This document shows positions 54,462 to 63,993 of a stretch of 64,000 nucleotides of DNA, piece by piece. Position 1 is the first letter of the stretch. Each line of letters begins with the position of its first letter. The translations under genes and the position numbers were made by a program. Origin of the DNA: Paenibacillus_AB hodogayensis (GTDB lineage Bacteria; Bacillota; Bacilli; Paenibacillales; NBRC-103111); contig NZ_BAAAYO010000017.1 in the NCBI RefSeq assembly GCF_039536325.1, positions 78,188 through 142,187 of the forward strand. Direction: 5' to 3'. Below the pieces are notes generated by a model. That model made no database searches, had not been told where the DNA came from, and worked only from the letters and a program-made list of their open reading frames with translations.

Positions 54462-54495
54462 ACGGTCGCGGCTCAACAGACAGGAGGGGGACCGG

Positions 54496-55608
54496 ATGGG
54501 CATCATCCCTGTTCAGCATATTGTGATCTGCAAGGACGGGCAATACAACTCGTTTCCAAACATCGTCGTCAATAAGGAGGGAGCGTTTGTCGCCGCTTTC
54601 CGCCAAGCGCCGGATCGGCAAGACACCTATGGGCTGCAGCATGTCGATCCTTCGTCCAAGGCGGTATATGTGACGTCATCCGACGGCGAGACGTGGAGCC
54701 CCGAAACGAAGGTTCTGTATGACGATTTTTTATACGGCGTCCAGGACCCGTGTCTGAACGCGCTGTCGGACGGCACTTTGTTCGCCACCTGCTTCATGTG
54801 GAAAGTAGCGGAACGGGAAGATGTGCAGGACGATCCCGATTACGACTACAGAGTATACGATAAGTGGCTCGGCAAACGGGTCGGATCGTACACGCTGCGT
54901 TCTAAAGACGGAGGAATATCGTGGGACCGACCCATTCCGGTCGGTCTCGGAAGATTGTCGATACGCGGCAATGTCGTCGAATCGGCGGACGGCAGTCTGC
55001 TCGTCCCGTTCTACAACGAGTCGGATGGGACGCAGGACGGCGTATCCCGAGTGATCATCGGCCTGACGACCGATCGGGGGATGACGTGGACGCGGCGCGC
55101 TGTCATTGAACCGGAGCAAGGATACGGCTTGTTCGAACCGAACTTGTACCGCACGCCTTCCGGAAAGCTGGTTATGTTCGCCCGCTGCCATAAACGGAGT
55201 CCGCGGCCGGAGGACGGCAGCGAGGCATACCCGCTCGTTACGGCGGAGTCGTTCGATGACGGCTTGACATGGAGCGCTCCGATCCGGCGCCCGTATTATT
55301 CGCCAAGTCCATTTCATCCGCTCCGTCTTCGCGACGGCCGCCTCCTGCTGACCTACGGCTACCGATTCAAGCCATATGGCATTCGCGCCGTCCTGCTGGA
55401 TGGAGAATGCGAGCGTTGGCCGGAGGCGACAGAGACGAACCTGCGGGAGGACGGACACGGAGGCGATATCGGCTACACCTCCACAGTCGAGCTTCATGAT
55501 GGCCGCGTATTGATCGTCTACTATTATTCCCGGCAGGACGAACGGGTGCGATACATTGCCGGAACGATATGCGAGCTGACGAAAGAACGGAGGATGACGG
55601 TTTCATGA
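54496..55608 (+). CDS. Sialidase-superfamily (BNR/Asp-box) beta-propeller protein
   Basis: 370 residues from ATG 54496 behind ACAGGAGGGGGACC. It is a six-bladed propeller of the neuraminidase superfamily with four Asp-box motifs (SSDGETWS, SKDGGISWD, TTDRGMTWT, SFDDGLTWS). An N-terminal FRQ segment (AAFRQAPDRQ) may carry an active-site Arg, and ARCHKRSPRP another. No signal peptide is present, so it appears cytoplasmic, which is unusual for an extracellular glycan enzyme. It overlaps the next SDR gene by ATGA. The exact activity is uncertain; exo-sialidase or another glycosidase/lyase are possible. Confidence 0.8.
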   Translation: MGIIPVQHIVICKDGQYNSFPNIVVNKEGAFVAAFRQAPDRQDTYGLQHVDPSSKAVYVTSSDGETWSPETKVLYDDFLYGVQDPCLNALSDGTLFATCFMWKVAEREDVQDDPDYDYRVYDKWLGKRVGSYTLRSKDGGISWDRPIPVGLGRLSIRGNVVESADGSLLVPFYNESDGTQDGVSRVIIGLTTDRGMTWTRRAVIEPEQGYGLFEPNLYRTPSGKLVMFARCHKRSPRPEDGSEAYPLVTAESFDDGLTWSAPIRRPYYSPSPFHPLRLRDGRLLLTYGYRFKPYGIRAVLLDGECERWPEATETNLREDGHGGDIGYTSTVELHDGRVLIVYYYSRQDERVRYIAGTICELTKERRMTVS

Positions 55609-56111
55609 GCGTGCTGCAATCTTTTTCCTTGGAAGGCAAAGTCGCCTTGGTCACCGGCGGAGCCGGCTTGTATGGGCGGCAAATCGCTCTTGCGCTGACG
55701 CGTGCCGGAGCGGCGACGACGATGACAACGCGAAGCCCGGATCGGCTAAGCGAGCTGGAGGACAGCTTTTGGCGGGAAGGAGTTCGCGTCACGGCCCGCG
55801 TGCTGGATCAAGAACGGGAGGAATCGGTGCTGGAGCTGCGGGATCAGCTTGTCGCCGAGCGGGGCCGCATCGATATACTCGTCAACAACGCGGTATCTCG
55901 CACAATGGGCTCGTGGGACGATCCACTTGAGGCGTTCGATCGGAGCATGCGCATTAATGCGACGGGGCTGTTCGCCGTTACGCGCGCTTTCGGAGACGTG
56001 ATGGCGGTCGCGGGCTCCGGTTCGATTATTAATATCGGTTCGATTCAGGGAATGGTTGGGCCTGACGAGCAGTTGTATAAGGGGATGGGCTTTCACGGGT
56101 GCCACTATTAA
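55605..56111 (+). pseudogene. Short-chain dehydrogenase, C-terminally truncated
   Basis: 168 residues from ATG 55605, overlapping the previous stop (ATGA). The Rossmann start KVALVTGGAGLYGRQIALAL, NNAVS (LVNNAVSRTMGS) and the SIINIGSIQG serine are present. The frame ends at YKGMGFHGCHY, so the catalytic Tyr-x-x-x-Lys and the C-terminal third are missing; family members are about 250-270 residues. Sequence after the stop is AT-rich and unrelated. I infer a 3' deletion, so the enzyme is probably inactive. Confidence 0.8.
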
Positions 56112-56382
56112 TTACATACTGGCAAATATGTCAAGAAGCTGTTATTGAATCAAGAACGAACAAAAATGCTCTCGAGAGAGTGGCGTTGTCTAAATTATTT
56201 GTAATGCGATCACACCATGTATATTTGCAAAGTTCTCGAAAAATGATAAAAATGAATATTTCGCTAAACATTATTTCGAATTCAATAGTAGCTCCGTAAA
56301 ATTAAAAAGATTATTGCAGTGCGAACTAGAAAATAAAGCCCGTCGTTGAACACGTTCCGAATAGAATATGAGTGTGTTGTGT
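56112..56382. other. AT-rich region after truncated SDR
   Basis: No gene is supported. The sharp drop in GC from the SDR coding sequence marks the deletion junction at about 56090-56110. Confidence 0.45.
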
Positions 56383-56412
56383 AAAAAATCGCCAAACGTC
56401 GTGGCGATTTTT
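56383..56412. terminator. Intrinsic terminator, symmetric
   Basis: AAAAAATCGCCA and TGGCGATTTTTT form a perfect stem around AACGTCG. Confidence 0.9.
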
Positions 56413-56451
56413 TGCTGACGAACGTGAAAGCGCATATGACCGAACAGTAGT

Positions 56452-56597
56452 TGTCGGTTGTCAAGAACATTGTCCGAATGAGGTCCGCGTAAACCGCGGG
56501 CCTTTTTAGTTATCGGATCAAGTTCTTGTCATTTGGCGATGACAAGAACTTGATCCGATTCCCGATTCGTGACAAGAACATTGTCCGATTGCCGAAG
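56452..56597 (+). repeat. Dispersed hairpin repeat, complete copy F
   Basis: GTCGGTTGTCAAGAACATTG, a CCGCG-TAAAC-CGCGG hairpin with T-run, and then a 20-bp perfect hairpin: ATCGGATCAAGTTCTTGTCA (56512-56531), loop TTTGGCGA, TGACAAGAACTTGATCCGAT (56540-56559), followed by TCCCGATTCGTGACAAGAAC. Compared with copy E, paired bases are changed on both arms. Confidence 0.88.
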
Positions 56598-56701
56598 CAG
56601 TAGACTGGCCTGTAACTTACTAAATTAACGGTAGATGCCGAATAACGCGGCCCATTGGGCTGCGTTATTTCGATGAGCAGATGTTTTAATGGAGGTAATG
56701 T

Positions 56702-57439
56702 TCAAAGCACGGTTGGTCTAATCATCATCTCACTAACTAGGGTATCATCAGGTTGATTTATGGCAAAAGTAATAGCTTTGGCAATACTGTAAGGAGAAAT
56801 GCCTATACCTTTAACTTGACTGGCCATCGCCTGTACTTCTGGGCTCGTTACGCTATTGAACAGTTCGGTGTTAGTCAGCCCTGGAGCAATTAAAGTAGAC
56901 CGTATGTGCGAAGTCGGGGACTCTTCTTGGCGAAGCCCTTCTGATATGGCTCTCACAGCAAACTTAGTGGCCGCATAGACGGCCGATGTCGGGGATACTT
57001 GATAACCGGATGTAGAAGACAGGCTGATGATATGACCAGATTGCTGTTCCCGCATGGTGGGTAATACTGCTGCAATGCCATACAGGACACCCTTGATGTT
57101 CACATCAATCATTTGATTCCATTCTTCAACTCTTAGTTCATGGAGTTTGGAGGTTGGCATAACTCCTGCGTTGTTGATTAGTACATCGATTCGGCCATAC
57201 GAATTCAAGGTGAATTTGGCCAAATTCTGCATTTCTTCTGCGGAAACAACATCCGCTTTTACTGAAACGGCATCACCACCAGCTTGTATTATTTCATTAA
57301 CTACTGCATGCAGACGTTCCTCTCTTCTGGCAGCCAATACTACCTTCGCACCGTTTTGGGCCAGCAGCTTCGCAGTTGCTTCTCCAATGCCACTGGAGGC
57401 TCCTGTAATTATGACTACTTTGTTTTGAATATTTTCCAT
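56702..57439 (-). CDS. Classical short-chain dehydrogenase/reductase
   Basis: 245 residues from ATG 57439, with AAGGAGATGTAAG upstream on the minus strand. The cofactor motif is TGASSGIGEATAK, Asp/Arg pattern RREER suggests NADP, NNAGVMP follows, and the catalytic Ser and Tyr-x-x-x-Lys are in SLSSTSGYQVSPTSAVYAAT and YAATK. The length is normal. Substrate unknown. No operon partner; convergent repeat copy F lies after its 3' end. Confidence 0.94.
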   Translation of the reverse strand: MENIQNKVVIITGASSGIGEATAKLLAQNGAKVVLAARREERLHAVVNEIIQAGGDAVSVKADVVSAEEMQNLAKFTLNSYGRIDVLINNAGVMPTSKLHELRVEEWNQMIDVNIKGVLYGIAAVLPTMREQQSGHIISLSSTSGYQVSPTSAVYAATKFAVRAISEGLRQEESPTSHIRSTLIAPGLTNTELFNSVTSPEVQAMASQVKGIGISPYSIAKAITFAINQPDDTLVSEMMIRPTVL

Positions 57440-57574
57440 GACTTACATCTCCTTTTTCTTGTGAATAGAAATACTTATATGGAAAAAATAATCAACAAAC
57501 GTTCAATATAAAATGTGTGTTGATTATATGAAGTCTGTTGAATACTATTATAGATAGTACACTCCGATACAGCC
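57440..57574. other. Upstream region of SDR
   Basis: AT-rich sequence between the SDR start and IS110 remnants; the SDR promoter must lie here. No other feature seen. Confidence 0.4.
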
Positions 57575-57985
57575 GCGCTACTTTACCACATAATTTTAAT
57601 GATGGATTTCATCTTCTTTAGCTTTTTTTCCTCCACATTGTAACGATGTAAAGCCCGAACTTCTGGATTTGTCATAACCATGCACATTGTCATGAGATAG
57701 AGGAAATGACGCAGTCGCGGACGGCCCCGTTTACTGAGAACCATTGTTCCTCGCCACTTGCCAGAACTGGCCTCAGCAATTTAAGCCAGCATGCCGATGT
57801 ATCGCATTCCCATGTGTATACCGGCTTAAATCACCGGCCTCACCGAGTATACCCGCTTGACTCGTGGCGTTGACGCCGCGTATTTTAAGCAGCTTCTGAG
57901 CATAGGGGATACGTTCAAGAATGAGATGGACCTCATGCTCAATCTGTTCAAGCTGGCTCTGTGCCAGGTTATGCTCTTCAAGCAA
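57575..57985 (-). pseudogene. IS110-family transposase fossil (C-terminal part)
   Basis: The minus strand reads LLKIRGVNATSQAGILGEAG and DLSRYTHGNAIHRHAGLNC, then after a frameshift SSGKWRGTMVLSKRGRPRLR and FLYLMTMCMVMTNPEVRAL. This is the Transposase_20 region of IS110-family elements. The N-terminal DEDD half is missing, and a frameshift lies near 57775-57785. Confidence 0.8.
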
Positions 57986-58021
57986 TTTTTTACGGCCTCA
58001 AAAACTGATTATTGTGCCTAG

Positions 58022-58288
58022 GTGAAGGAAGCCACTGAGCCGAGAAACCGTCTGTATTGGACGATGAACCAGATGGTGAAGGAATTGAATCCCAAGATAC
58101 ATGGGTGGAAGAACTACTACGGACTTGATTCCTTCGCAGACAAATTCCTAAACAAGATCGACTGGTATATCCGAAGACGCCTCACGCTGTTCTGGAACAA
58201 GAAGCGCAAACGTCGTAATAAACACAGCAAGTCCAAGCAGGCCGCAATGGCGGCACAGTTTGCCGGACTAATGAAACTCGTCAGCTAG
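58022..58288 (+). pseudogene. Group II intron maturase, C-terminal fragment
   Basis: 88 residues beginning at a GTG just after a stop. NPKIHGWKNYYGLDSF is the maturase X-domain signature, followed by WYIRRRLTLFWNKKRKRRNK. The reverse-transcriptase domain is missing, so no activity is expected. Confidence 0.85.
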
Positions 58289-58420
58289 AGAAAGTACCGC
58301 AACGGTGGAGGACGAAGAACATCGGAAAGCCGGATGAGGGAAAACCTCACGTCCGGTTTGATGCAGGGGGAGCTAGAAAAGTAATGGAGGGTTTATGCCC
58401 AACGGGGGCTGAAATGGTGT
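58022..58420 (+). mobile_element. 5'-truncated group II intron
   Basis: The remnant has the C-terminal maturase part of the intron protein, then the intron's 3' RNA. Domain V is readable at 58326-58360: AAAGCCGGATGAGGGAAAAC and CTCACGTCCGGTTT form the expected stem with a GAAA-type loop. The 5' RNA domains and the reverse-transcriptase part are absent. Confidence 0.8.
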
Positions 58421-58761
58421 GGACTAACGACTTTACCGTTTGATTGGAGACGCTAAGCGAGGAAGTATTTCTTAGGGTTTCTCGAATCAATGTAAGGTAT
58501 GTGGTCTAACTGCTATGACTTTTTCCTCATGAAATTACATTCAATACATATATTTAGTAATGATTATTATTAGGAGAAGGAATCTATGCAGCATCCCTAT
58601 CCTGTATATCCATTCATCGGTTCCAAGCAGAGACGGTTTTCAAGCCTGTAGAATTCACTCCCTAGCACTAAGATCAAGCCTATCAAATGTAGAAAATGAT
58701 GCATCTATAAAATTAAGTGTAAAGGAATAAAAGGAATACATTAAGGAGGTGCTCTATTTAT
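58421..58761. other. Region upstream of cotA-like gene
   Basis: No gene is supported. CATCTATAAAA near 58704 might be part of a late-sporulation type promoter, but this is weak. The ribosome site is AAGGAGGTG at 58744-58752. Confidence 0.4.
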
Positions 58762-60330
58762 ATGCCCGTAAAAATAAAATTGCAGAAATTCGTTGATAAA
58801 CTGCCGATTCCCGAAACCATTTCCCCAATCAAACGAGACAAGAAAGGTTCGTATTATGAAGTGACCATGAGGGAATTTTCCCAAAGACTGCATCGTGATC
58901 TCGGTCCTACCCGCTTATGGGGTTACAATGCAATGTACCCTGGCCCGACTTTCGACGTGATGAAGTGTGAAACGACATTCGTCAAATGGATGAATGATCT
59001 GCCAACAAAGCACTTTCTCCCTATCGATACGACCATTCATGGCGCAGAAAAAACGCTCCCAGAGGTCAGGACAGTGGTTCATCTACACGGAGGAAAACAG
59101 CAAGCCCATAGCGATGGGTACCCTGAAGCTTGGTTTACGAGAAATTTTGAACAAACAGGACCTTTGTTCGAACGAGAAGTATATGAGTTCCCGAACCTTG
59201 AAGCCACTGCGTTATGGTATCATGATCACACAATGGGAATTACAAGATTGAACATGTATGCGGGACTTGCAGGATTTTTTATCATTCGCGACAAGCATGA
59301 ACAATCCCTGAATCTGCCTGCAGGAGAATATGAGATCCTTTTATTAGTTCAGGATCGCTCGTTTAATCTGGACGGATCGCTCTATTATCCAAGTACGCCG
59401 GATAAAAATAATCGTCGTCTTCCTTATCCTTCGATTGTCACGCCTTTTGATGCAGATACGATTGTGGTGAACGGGAAAGTATGGCCTTATGTCGAAGTGG
59501 AACCAAGAAAATACCGCCTTCGCATTTTAAACGCCTCCAATAGTCGAGCCATTACATTCAAACTGGACTCCGGACAGCCCTTATATCAAATTGGAACCGA
59601 CCGCGGATTAATGGAAAAACCAGTGAAAATGAATGAGATCCTCCTTCTAACTACCGAGCGTGCGGATGTGATCGTCGATTTTTCTCGATCCTTCGGCCAG
59701 TCGATCGTTCTTAAAAATGTTTTCAAGGGTGCCTCCCCCGAAACGACCGATGTAATGCAATTCAAAGTAACAACTCCGTTAAAAGGCAAAGATACCAGTT
59801 CCCTTCCGGATCGTTTAGGGGAAATTGAATTTCTTTCAAGAAAGATGGCAAGCAGGACAAGAGATCTAACACTCGACAGAGTGACTGATGAATATGGAAG
59901 ATCGTTGAATTTACTGGACGGTAAAATGTGGATCGATCGTATATCCGAGAAAATAGAGTTAGGAACAATTGAGATATGGCGGTTAATCAATTCGTCAACT
60001 GATGACCATCCCATTCATTTACATATTGTTGACATGCAAATTCTTGAGCGCCAGCCTTTTGACGTTGCTCATTTCCAAGCCACAGGAAAACTTAAGTTTA
60101 CAGGACATGCGGCTCCTCCTGACCCTAACGAAAGGGGATTTAAGGATACAATTCGCGCTCCCGCCGGTTACGTTACCTCTTTTATCGCGAGTTTCGGTCC
60201 GTTCACCGGACGTTTCGTATGGCATTGTCACATGCTCGAACATGAAGATCACGAGATGATGCGACCATTTGAAATCCTTAAGAAAAAGAATGGACTAAAA
60301 AATATACTAGAGCGTGTCTTCAAACTGTAA
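58762..60330 (+). CDS. cotA: CotA-like multicopper oxidase (spore laccase)
   Basis: 522 residues from ATG 58762 behind AAGGAGGTGC. It oxidises phenolic compounds or bilirubin with reduction of oxygen to water. Copper motifs in order: VVHLHGGKQQAHSDGYPE (near 108), ALWYHDHTMGITRLN (near 152), HPIHLHIVDMQILE (near 418) and WHCHMLEHEDHEMM (near 490). No signal peptide, as in spore-coat CotA. The last codons (ERVFKL) lie within an IS end (GAGCGTGTCTTCAAAC, 60312-60327), so the original C-terminus has been replaced by a few IS-encoded residues. The copper ligands are intact. Confidence 0.93.
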   Translation: MPVKIKLQKFVDKLPIPETISPIKRDKKGSYYEVTMREFSQRLHRDLGPTRLWGYNAMYPGPTFDVMKCETTFVKWMNDLPTKHFLPIDTTIHGAEKTLPEVRTVVHLHGGKQQAHSDGYPEAWFTRNFEQTGPLFEREVYEFPNLEATALWYHDHTMGITRLNMYAGLAGFFIIRDKHEQSLNLPAGEYEILLLVQDRSFNLDGSLYYPSTPDKNNRRLPYPSIVTPFDADTIVVNGKVWPYVEVEPRKYRLRILNASNSRAITFKLDSGQPLYQIGTDRGLMEKPVKMNEILLLTTERADVIVDFSRSFGQSIVLKNVFKGASPETTDVMQFKVTTPLKGKDTSSLPDRLGEIEFLSRKMASRTRDLTLDRVTDEYGRSLNLLDGKMWIDRISEKIELGTIEIWRLINSSTDDHPIHLHIVDMQILERQPFDVAHFQATGKLKFTGHAAPPDPNERGFKDTIRAPAGYVTSFIASFGPFTGRFVWHCHMLEHEDHEMMRPFEILKKKNGLKNILERVFKL

Positions 60331-61110
60331 ATTAATGCTAAAAGATGGTAAACTTCTCGTATGCGAAGAGGATACGAAATACGCGACGATCAGTGGGATC
60401 AAATTAAACATTTACTTCTGCCAGAGCGAAAACGACAGGGCGGACGAATTGACAAAGATAACCGGATGATGTTGAACGCAATGCTCTGGATCGCTAGGTC
60501 CGGAGCGTCATGACGAGACTTCCCGGAACATTATACGTTCTGGAAACGTACGCTCTCCCTTATAATCCTGAGATTCCGCTCATTTGTATGGATGAGCAGC
60601 CCATCCAGTAGTTAGATCATTCCCGTCCGCCGGAGGCGATGAAGCCTGGAAAGGTACGACGGGAGGATTACGAGTGTGTTCGAAAAGGAACTTGTTGCTT
60701 GTTTTTGTTTACCGAACCGTTGGCTGGGTGGCGCCATGTCTGTGTAAGTGAACGACGGACCAAATCCGATTGGGCCAATCAAGTTCGTGAGCTTCTTGAG
60801 GTGCATTACCCGGAAGCAAGGCGCATTCGACTCGTCATGGATAACTTGAATACGCATACGATCTCATCGCTGTATGAAGCTTTTACTCCCGATGTCGCAC
60901 TTGCTTTAGCCATGCGCCTTGAGATCCACTACACTCCCAAGCATGGAAGTTGGCTGAACATCGCTGAAATTGAAATGAGCCCGCTGACAATTCAATGTCT
61001 GCATCGCCCAATTGCTTCCATGGAACAATTACAGCGAGAAACAACAGCTTGGAAAGTGGCCCGCAACCAGGCTCAAAAATCGTTGAAATGGCACTTCACA
61101 ACCTAACAAG
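60310..61110 (+). mobile_element. Chimeric IS5/IS630 remnant
   Basis: It begins with the IS end GAGCGTGTCTTCAAAC at the 3' end of cotA. 60361-60520 reads RRGYEIRDDQWDQIKHLLLP and NRMMLNAMLWIARSGAS, an IS5-type (DUF4096) N-terminus ending in a stop. From about 60540 the frame changes to IS630-type sequence: YNPEIPLICMDEQPIQ, TKSDWANQVRELLEVHYPEA, LVMDNLNTHTISSLYEAF, HYTPKHGSWLNIAEIEMS. The two families are joined without a full copy of either. Confidence 0.75.
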
Positions 61111-61162
61111 CCAGAGGAAAATTAAAATATTTGTATCCTGAGATTTGATTCGGTCAAGGCGC

Positions 61163-62010
61163 TAGAGCGTGTCTTCAAACCTAATTTAGCCATAGCAGAA
61201 TAGAGGCCAACGCCAAAAAGGCCGCAAATGTGCAGGTTAGCTTATCATAACGGGTAGCAAATCTACGGTAATGTTTCAATTTGTTGAAGACGTTTTCCAT
61301 GAGCCGTAATGTTCGTGCAGATCCCGCCAAGGTGCTCCGGACCTAGTACCTCCATCCGGGTAATGAACCTCCAACAGTTCGCGGACTTGCTCTGCCCAGT
61401 CAAGCCGGGTTCTTTGCTGTAATACTGCAACATGACGCCAGCCTGATAAGGGTTCCGTGAAGATGAAAATACTGCAGGTTCCATGACGGATATATTCGCT
61501 GTCTTCCCGCATGGGCTTAGCCGATTTCATCGGAATGGGCACTCGGACTTCATCGAGCAGTTGATATGGTTTTTCATCCATACAAATCAATGGGCACTCG
61601 GCGTCGTATGGCAACTGATATACATCCAGCACATCCTCCATGGCGGCGACAAACGCCGCATTTTGCTCAGGAGGAATACACCAGCATTTACGAAGGTGCG
61701 GCTTGAGTTGTTTTTTTACAATCTGCCTGACACTTTCATGGGAAATGCTATGATGTAGTTCAGTTCAACTGCTCGATCCGCCAACAATTCCAAAGTCCAC
61801 CCGCTTCGGCCGTTCGGAGGCATACTGCAGCCCAGAGCAATGATTTTCGCCTCGACTTCACCCGTAATCTTTGGCGCAATGGGCGGAGTTGCTCGCTTTT
61901 TTCTGCCAATCGCGTCTTCCCAGCCCAGGGCGGTATAGGCTTTACGGACGGCATAAACGGTATTGACCCGGAAAAATTGCACTGATTCTCGACAACGGCC
62001 GCATCCATCA
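61163..62010 (-). mobile_element. Second IS5/IS630 chimeric remnant, inverted
   Basis: Starting at 62010 on the minus strand: IS630 N-terminal helix-turn-helix part (YTALGWEDAIGRKKRAT, SGWTLELLADRAVELNYI), a frameshift near 61730, then MEDVLDVYQLPYDAECPLIC and TRLDWAEQVRELLEVHYPDG. It then switches to IS5-type WRDLHEHYGSWK and NKLKHYRRFATRYDKLTC, ending at the IS end GAGCGTGTCTTCAAAC (61165-61180). It is the mirror arrangement of the first remnant. Confidence 0.7.
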
Positions 62011-62059
62011 TGCCATAACGTTACAGCCTTATTTAAGGAAGCATCTGCGTTTGCAGTTG

Positions 62060-62239
62060 GTCTTTCACCGCCGTACAGCCCAAACCTTAATCCGGTGGTA
62101 GGATTATGGTTGTGGCTTAAAGCAGATGTGGTCAATAACATCTTCTTTGAAAAAGATTAAGCTTCATGTGAGCCAATTCATAAAGCGGATTAATAAGCAT
62201 CCGATGCAGACCATCGATCGTCTGCTCATACGGTTATGA
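62060..62239 (+). pseudogene. IS630 transposase C-terminal fragment
   Basis: The plus strand reads SPPYSPNLNPVVGLWLWLKA, then DVVNNIFFEKD, a stop, and after a frameshift LHVSQFIKRINKHPMQTIDR. It matches the end of the intact transposase at 3073 (SPELNPVEGLWKWLKHDVVN). Only the last third remains. Confidence 0.8.
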
Positions 62240-62376
62240 TCTTTATTGCGGTCTATATAATATTGGTAAGTTCTATTCGTTTCCTTTGAAAAAGTCTTTC
62301 TGAAATAAGATGAGTTTTATTGCCAGCCTCTTGGTTGCCACAGTCATGCCTCCTTACTCATTAAACACTTGCAGTT

Positions 62377-63111
62377 CTAACGACGACCGTATGCTTTTTG
62401 GTAACGATTTATCTTTCTATAAATGCGCTTATCTTTCAACGTTTTAAATCCATAAATGACCGGCCGGGGATTGGCCTCCAGAATCCAAGGGTGCAGTTCG
62501 CTGTCAATGGCGACGTCAAAACCCAGTTCCTTGATTCTTGGAAACGTTTTGTTTAATTGAACCGCCGCACGGAACCCTAACCTCTCCAATTTTTTGGTAT
62601 ATTTCACTACGCTAGGCACATGCTTTTTTAATAAAAGCTCAACCGGCTTGGAGCTGCCGCCTTTACAGACGTTGGTAACAATTTTTTTGGGGTGTCCCAA
62701 TCGTCCGATCACACCTGTCGTCTCCCATTTTCCTTTCGGGTTTTTCTGCACCATAACCCTTAAGTCAAATCGTCTGCCGCTGTATTTAAGCAAATGGATA
62801 CCGCGTTGAATGACAAAAGGACTTTTTTTGGTATTTTGGCAGAGAGATTGGTACATGCTTTCAAAGGAACTGAACGTTTTAGCGGCAGTTTTCAACTGGT
62901 ACTCATAACTGTCTTGTTCCAGCTTTTCTACCCTCATGACTCCTTTGCCGCCAGTTCCATCGTTTGGCTTAACATAAACCATCTCGTATTGATCAAGCAT
63001 TTTCTTTAGAACAGATTTCCTGAACATTTTTGTCTCAGGCACGTTATGTGCAAGCATATGGTGTTTTACCAACGATTTGCTCACATTATATTTTGTCGCA
63101 AAACCTCCCAT
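62377..63111 (-). CDS. YheC/YheD-like ATP-grasp protein (spore-coat associated family)
   Basis: 244 residues from ATG 63111 with GAGAGGATGG upstream on the minus strand. ATP-grasp features: VYVKPNDGTGGKGVMRVEKL (about 45-65), SPFVIQRGIHLLKYSGRRFD then LRVMVQKNPKGKW (about 105-130), and a C-terminal Mg-binding stretch IDSELHPWILEANPRP. The family is linked to endospore coats in Bacillus, but the reaction is unknown. Shorter than the usual 350-450-residue members because the N-terminal domain is small. Divergent from the next gene. Confidence 0.87.
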   Translation of the reverse strand: MGGFATKYNVSKSLVKHHMLAHNVPETKMFRKSVLKKMLDQYEMVYVKPNDGTGGKGVMRVEKLEQDSYEYQLKTAAKTFSSFESMYQSLCQNTKKSPFVIQRGIHLLKYSGRRFDLRVMVQKNPKGKWETTGVIGRLGHPKKIVTNVCKGGSSKPVELLLKKHVPSVVKYTKKLERLGFRAAVQLNKTFPRIKELGFDVAIDSELHPWILEANPRPVIYGFKTLKDKRIYRKINRYQKAYGRR

Positions 63112-63240
63112 TGACAGCCATCCTCTCCGAATTCATCACAATATACGATATGTGCCTTGGAGTATTTCGGACTGGGTTATTGTCTGTAGCCAAAATATAA
63201 GTTGAATCGTACTTTAGAATATCGGGGAGGTAGTTCATTA
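63112..63240. promoter_or_regulatory. Divergent promoter region
   Basis: 129 bp between the start codons of the YheC/D-like and aspartoacylase-like genes must drive both. The ribosome site GGGGAGG (63224-63230) belongs to the rightward gene. Individual promoter boxes are not confident. Confidence 0.5.
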
Positions 63241-63993
63241 ATGGAAATTAAAAAACACCTGTTGGCAAAATCCACCAGATTTAAAACTCCTTTTTACGTT
63301 ATTAATAGTAGTTCACGTGGACAAACCGTTATGATCACTGCCGGGGTGCATGGAAAAGAAATTGCCAGTATTCTCGCAGCAAATAAACTTATAGGCATGC
63401 TGAAGAATAACAGGCTCCAAATTGAAAATGGAACCCTGATTATCGTTCCGATTGTGAACCGTCTAGCTTATAAGCGGCGCATCAGGGGCATTCCTGATTT
63501 GAACCGGACGTTTCCGCGAAAACGGAAGGATAAGGCGCGCCATCCGCTATCAGCCGCATTATTTCAATTAGCGAAGCAGTCCCAACCATCTTGGTATGTT
63601 GATCTGCATGAAGCCAACGGTATGTCTAAAATAAACCCGAAAGTACTAGGGCAGACATTGATCGCCAATCCAAATAGTGCGGCAATACCTGCAATAAAGC
63701 GAATTGCAGCACATCTGAACCACTCTATCGCTAAAAAATCACGGCAGTTTACGGTGCGCTTGCGAAATTTGCCGGTGGGTTCAGGACGCCACGCTGCACA
63801 TCACATATTAAAAGCAAAAGCAATAACGGCAGAGACGTGCTGGAGCCTGAAAATGTCCACAAGAGTAAACTTTCAAATGAAAATACTTGAGAGCATTTTG
63901 TCTGAAGCCAGTATGATTAAGCGTGGAAATATTACCGATTCTGCACCAAAGGAAAAATATTTAATTTATACACCCTGGAGTCAAGGCCTCTGA
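63241..63993 (+). CDS. Succinylglutamate desuccinylase/aspartoacylase-family zinc hydrolase
   Basis: 250 residues from ATG 63241, preferred over earlier in-frame codons because GGGGAGG lies 10 bp upstream. Zinc ligands are His37 and Glu40 in GVHGKE and a later His in WYVDLHEANG near 122. RIRGIPDLNRTFPRK (about 78-92) contains the substrate-binding DLNRxFP pattern of the family. A catalytic Glu is likely in KAITAETCW near 200. The family deacylates N-acyl amino acids or cleaves carboxyl-terminal residues; the substrate is unknown. Beside the YheC/D-like gene it may serve spore-related metabolism. Confidence 0.85.
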   Translation: MEIKKHLLAKSTRFKTPFYVINSSSRGQTVMITAGVHGKEIASILAANKLIGMLKNNRLQIENGTLIIVPIVNRLAYKRRIRGIPDLNRTFPRKRKDKARHPLSAALFQLAKQSQPSWYVDLHEANGMSKINPKVLGQTLIANPNSAAIPAIKRIAAHLNHSIAKKSRQFTVRLRNLPVGSGRHAAHHILKAKAITAETCWSLKMSTRVNFQMKILESILSEASMIKRGNITDSAPKEKYLIYTPWSQGL

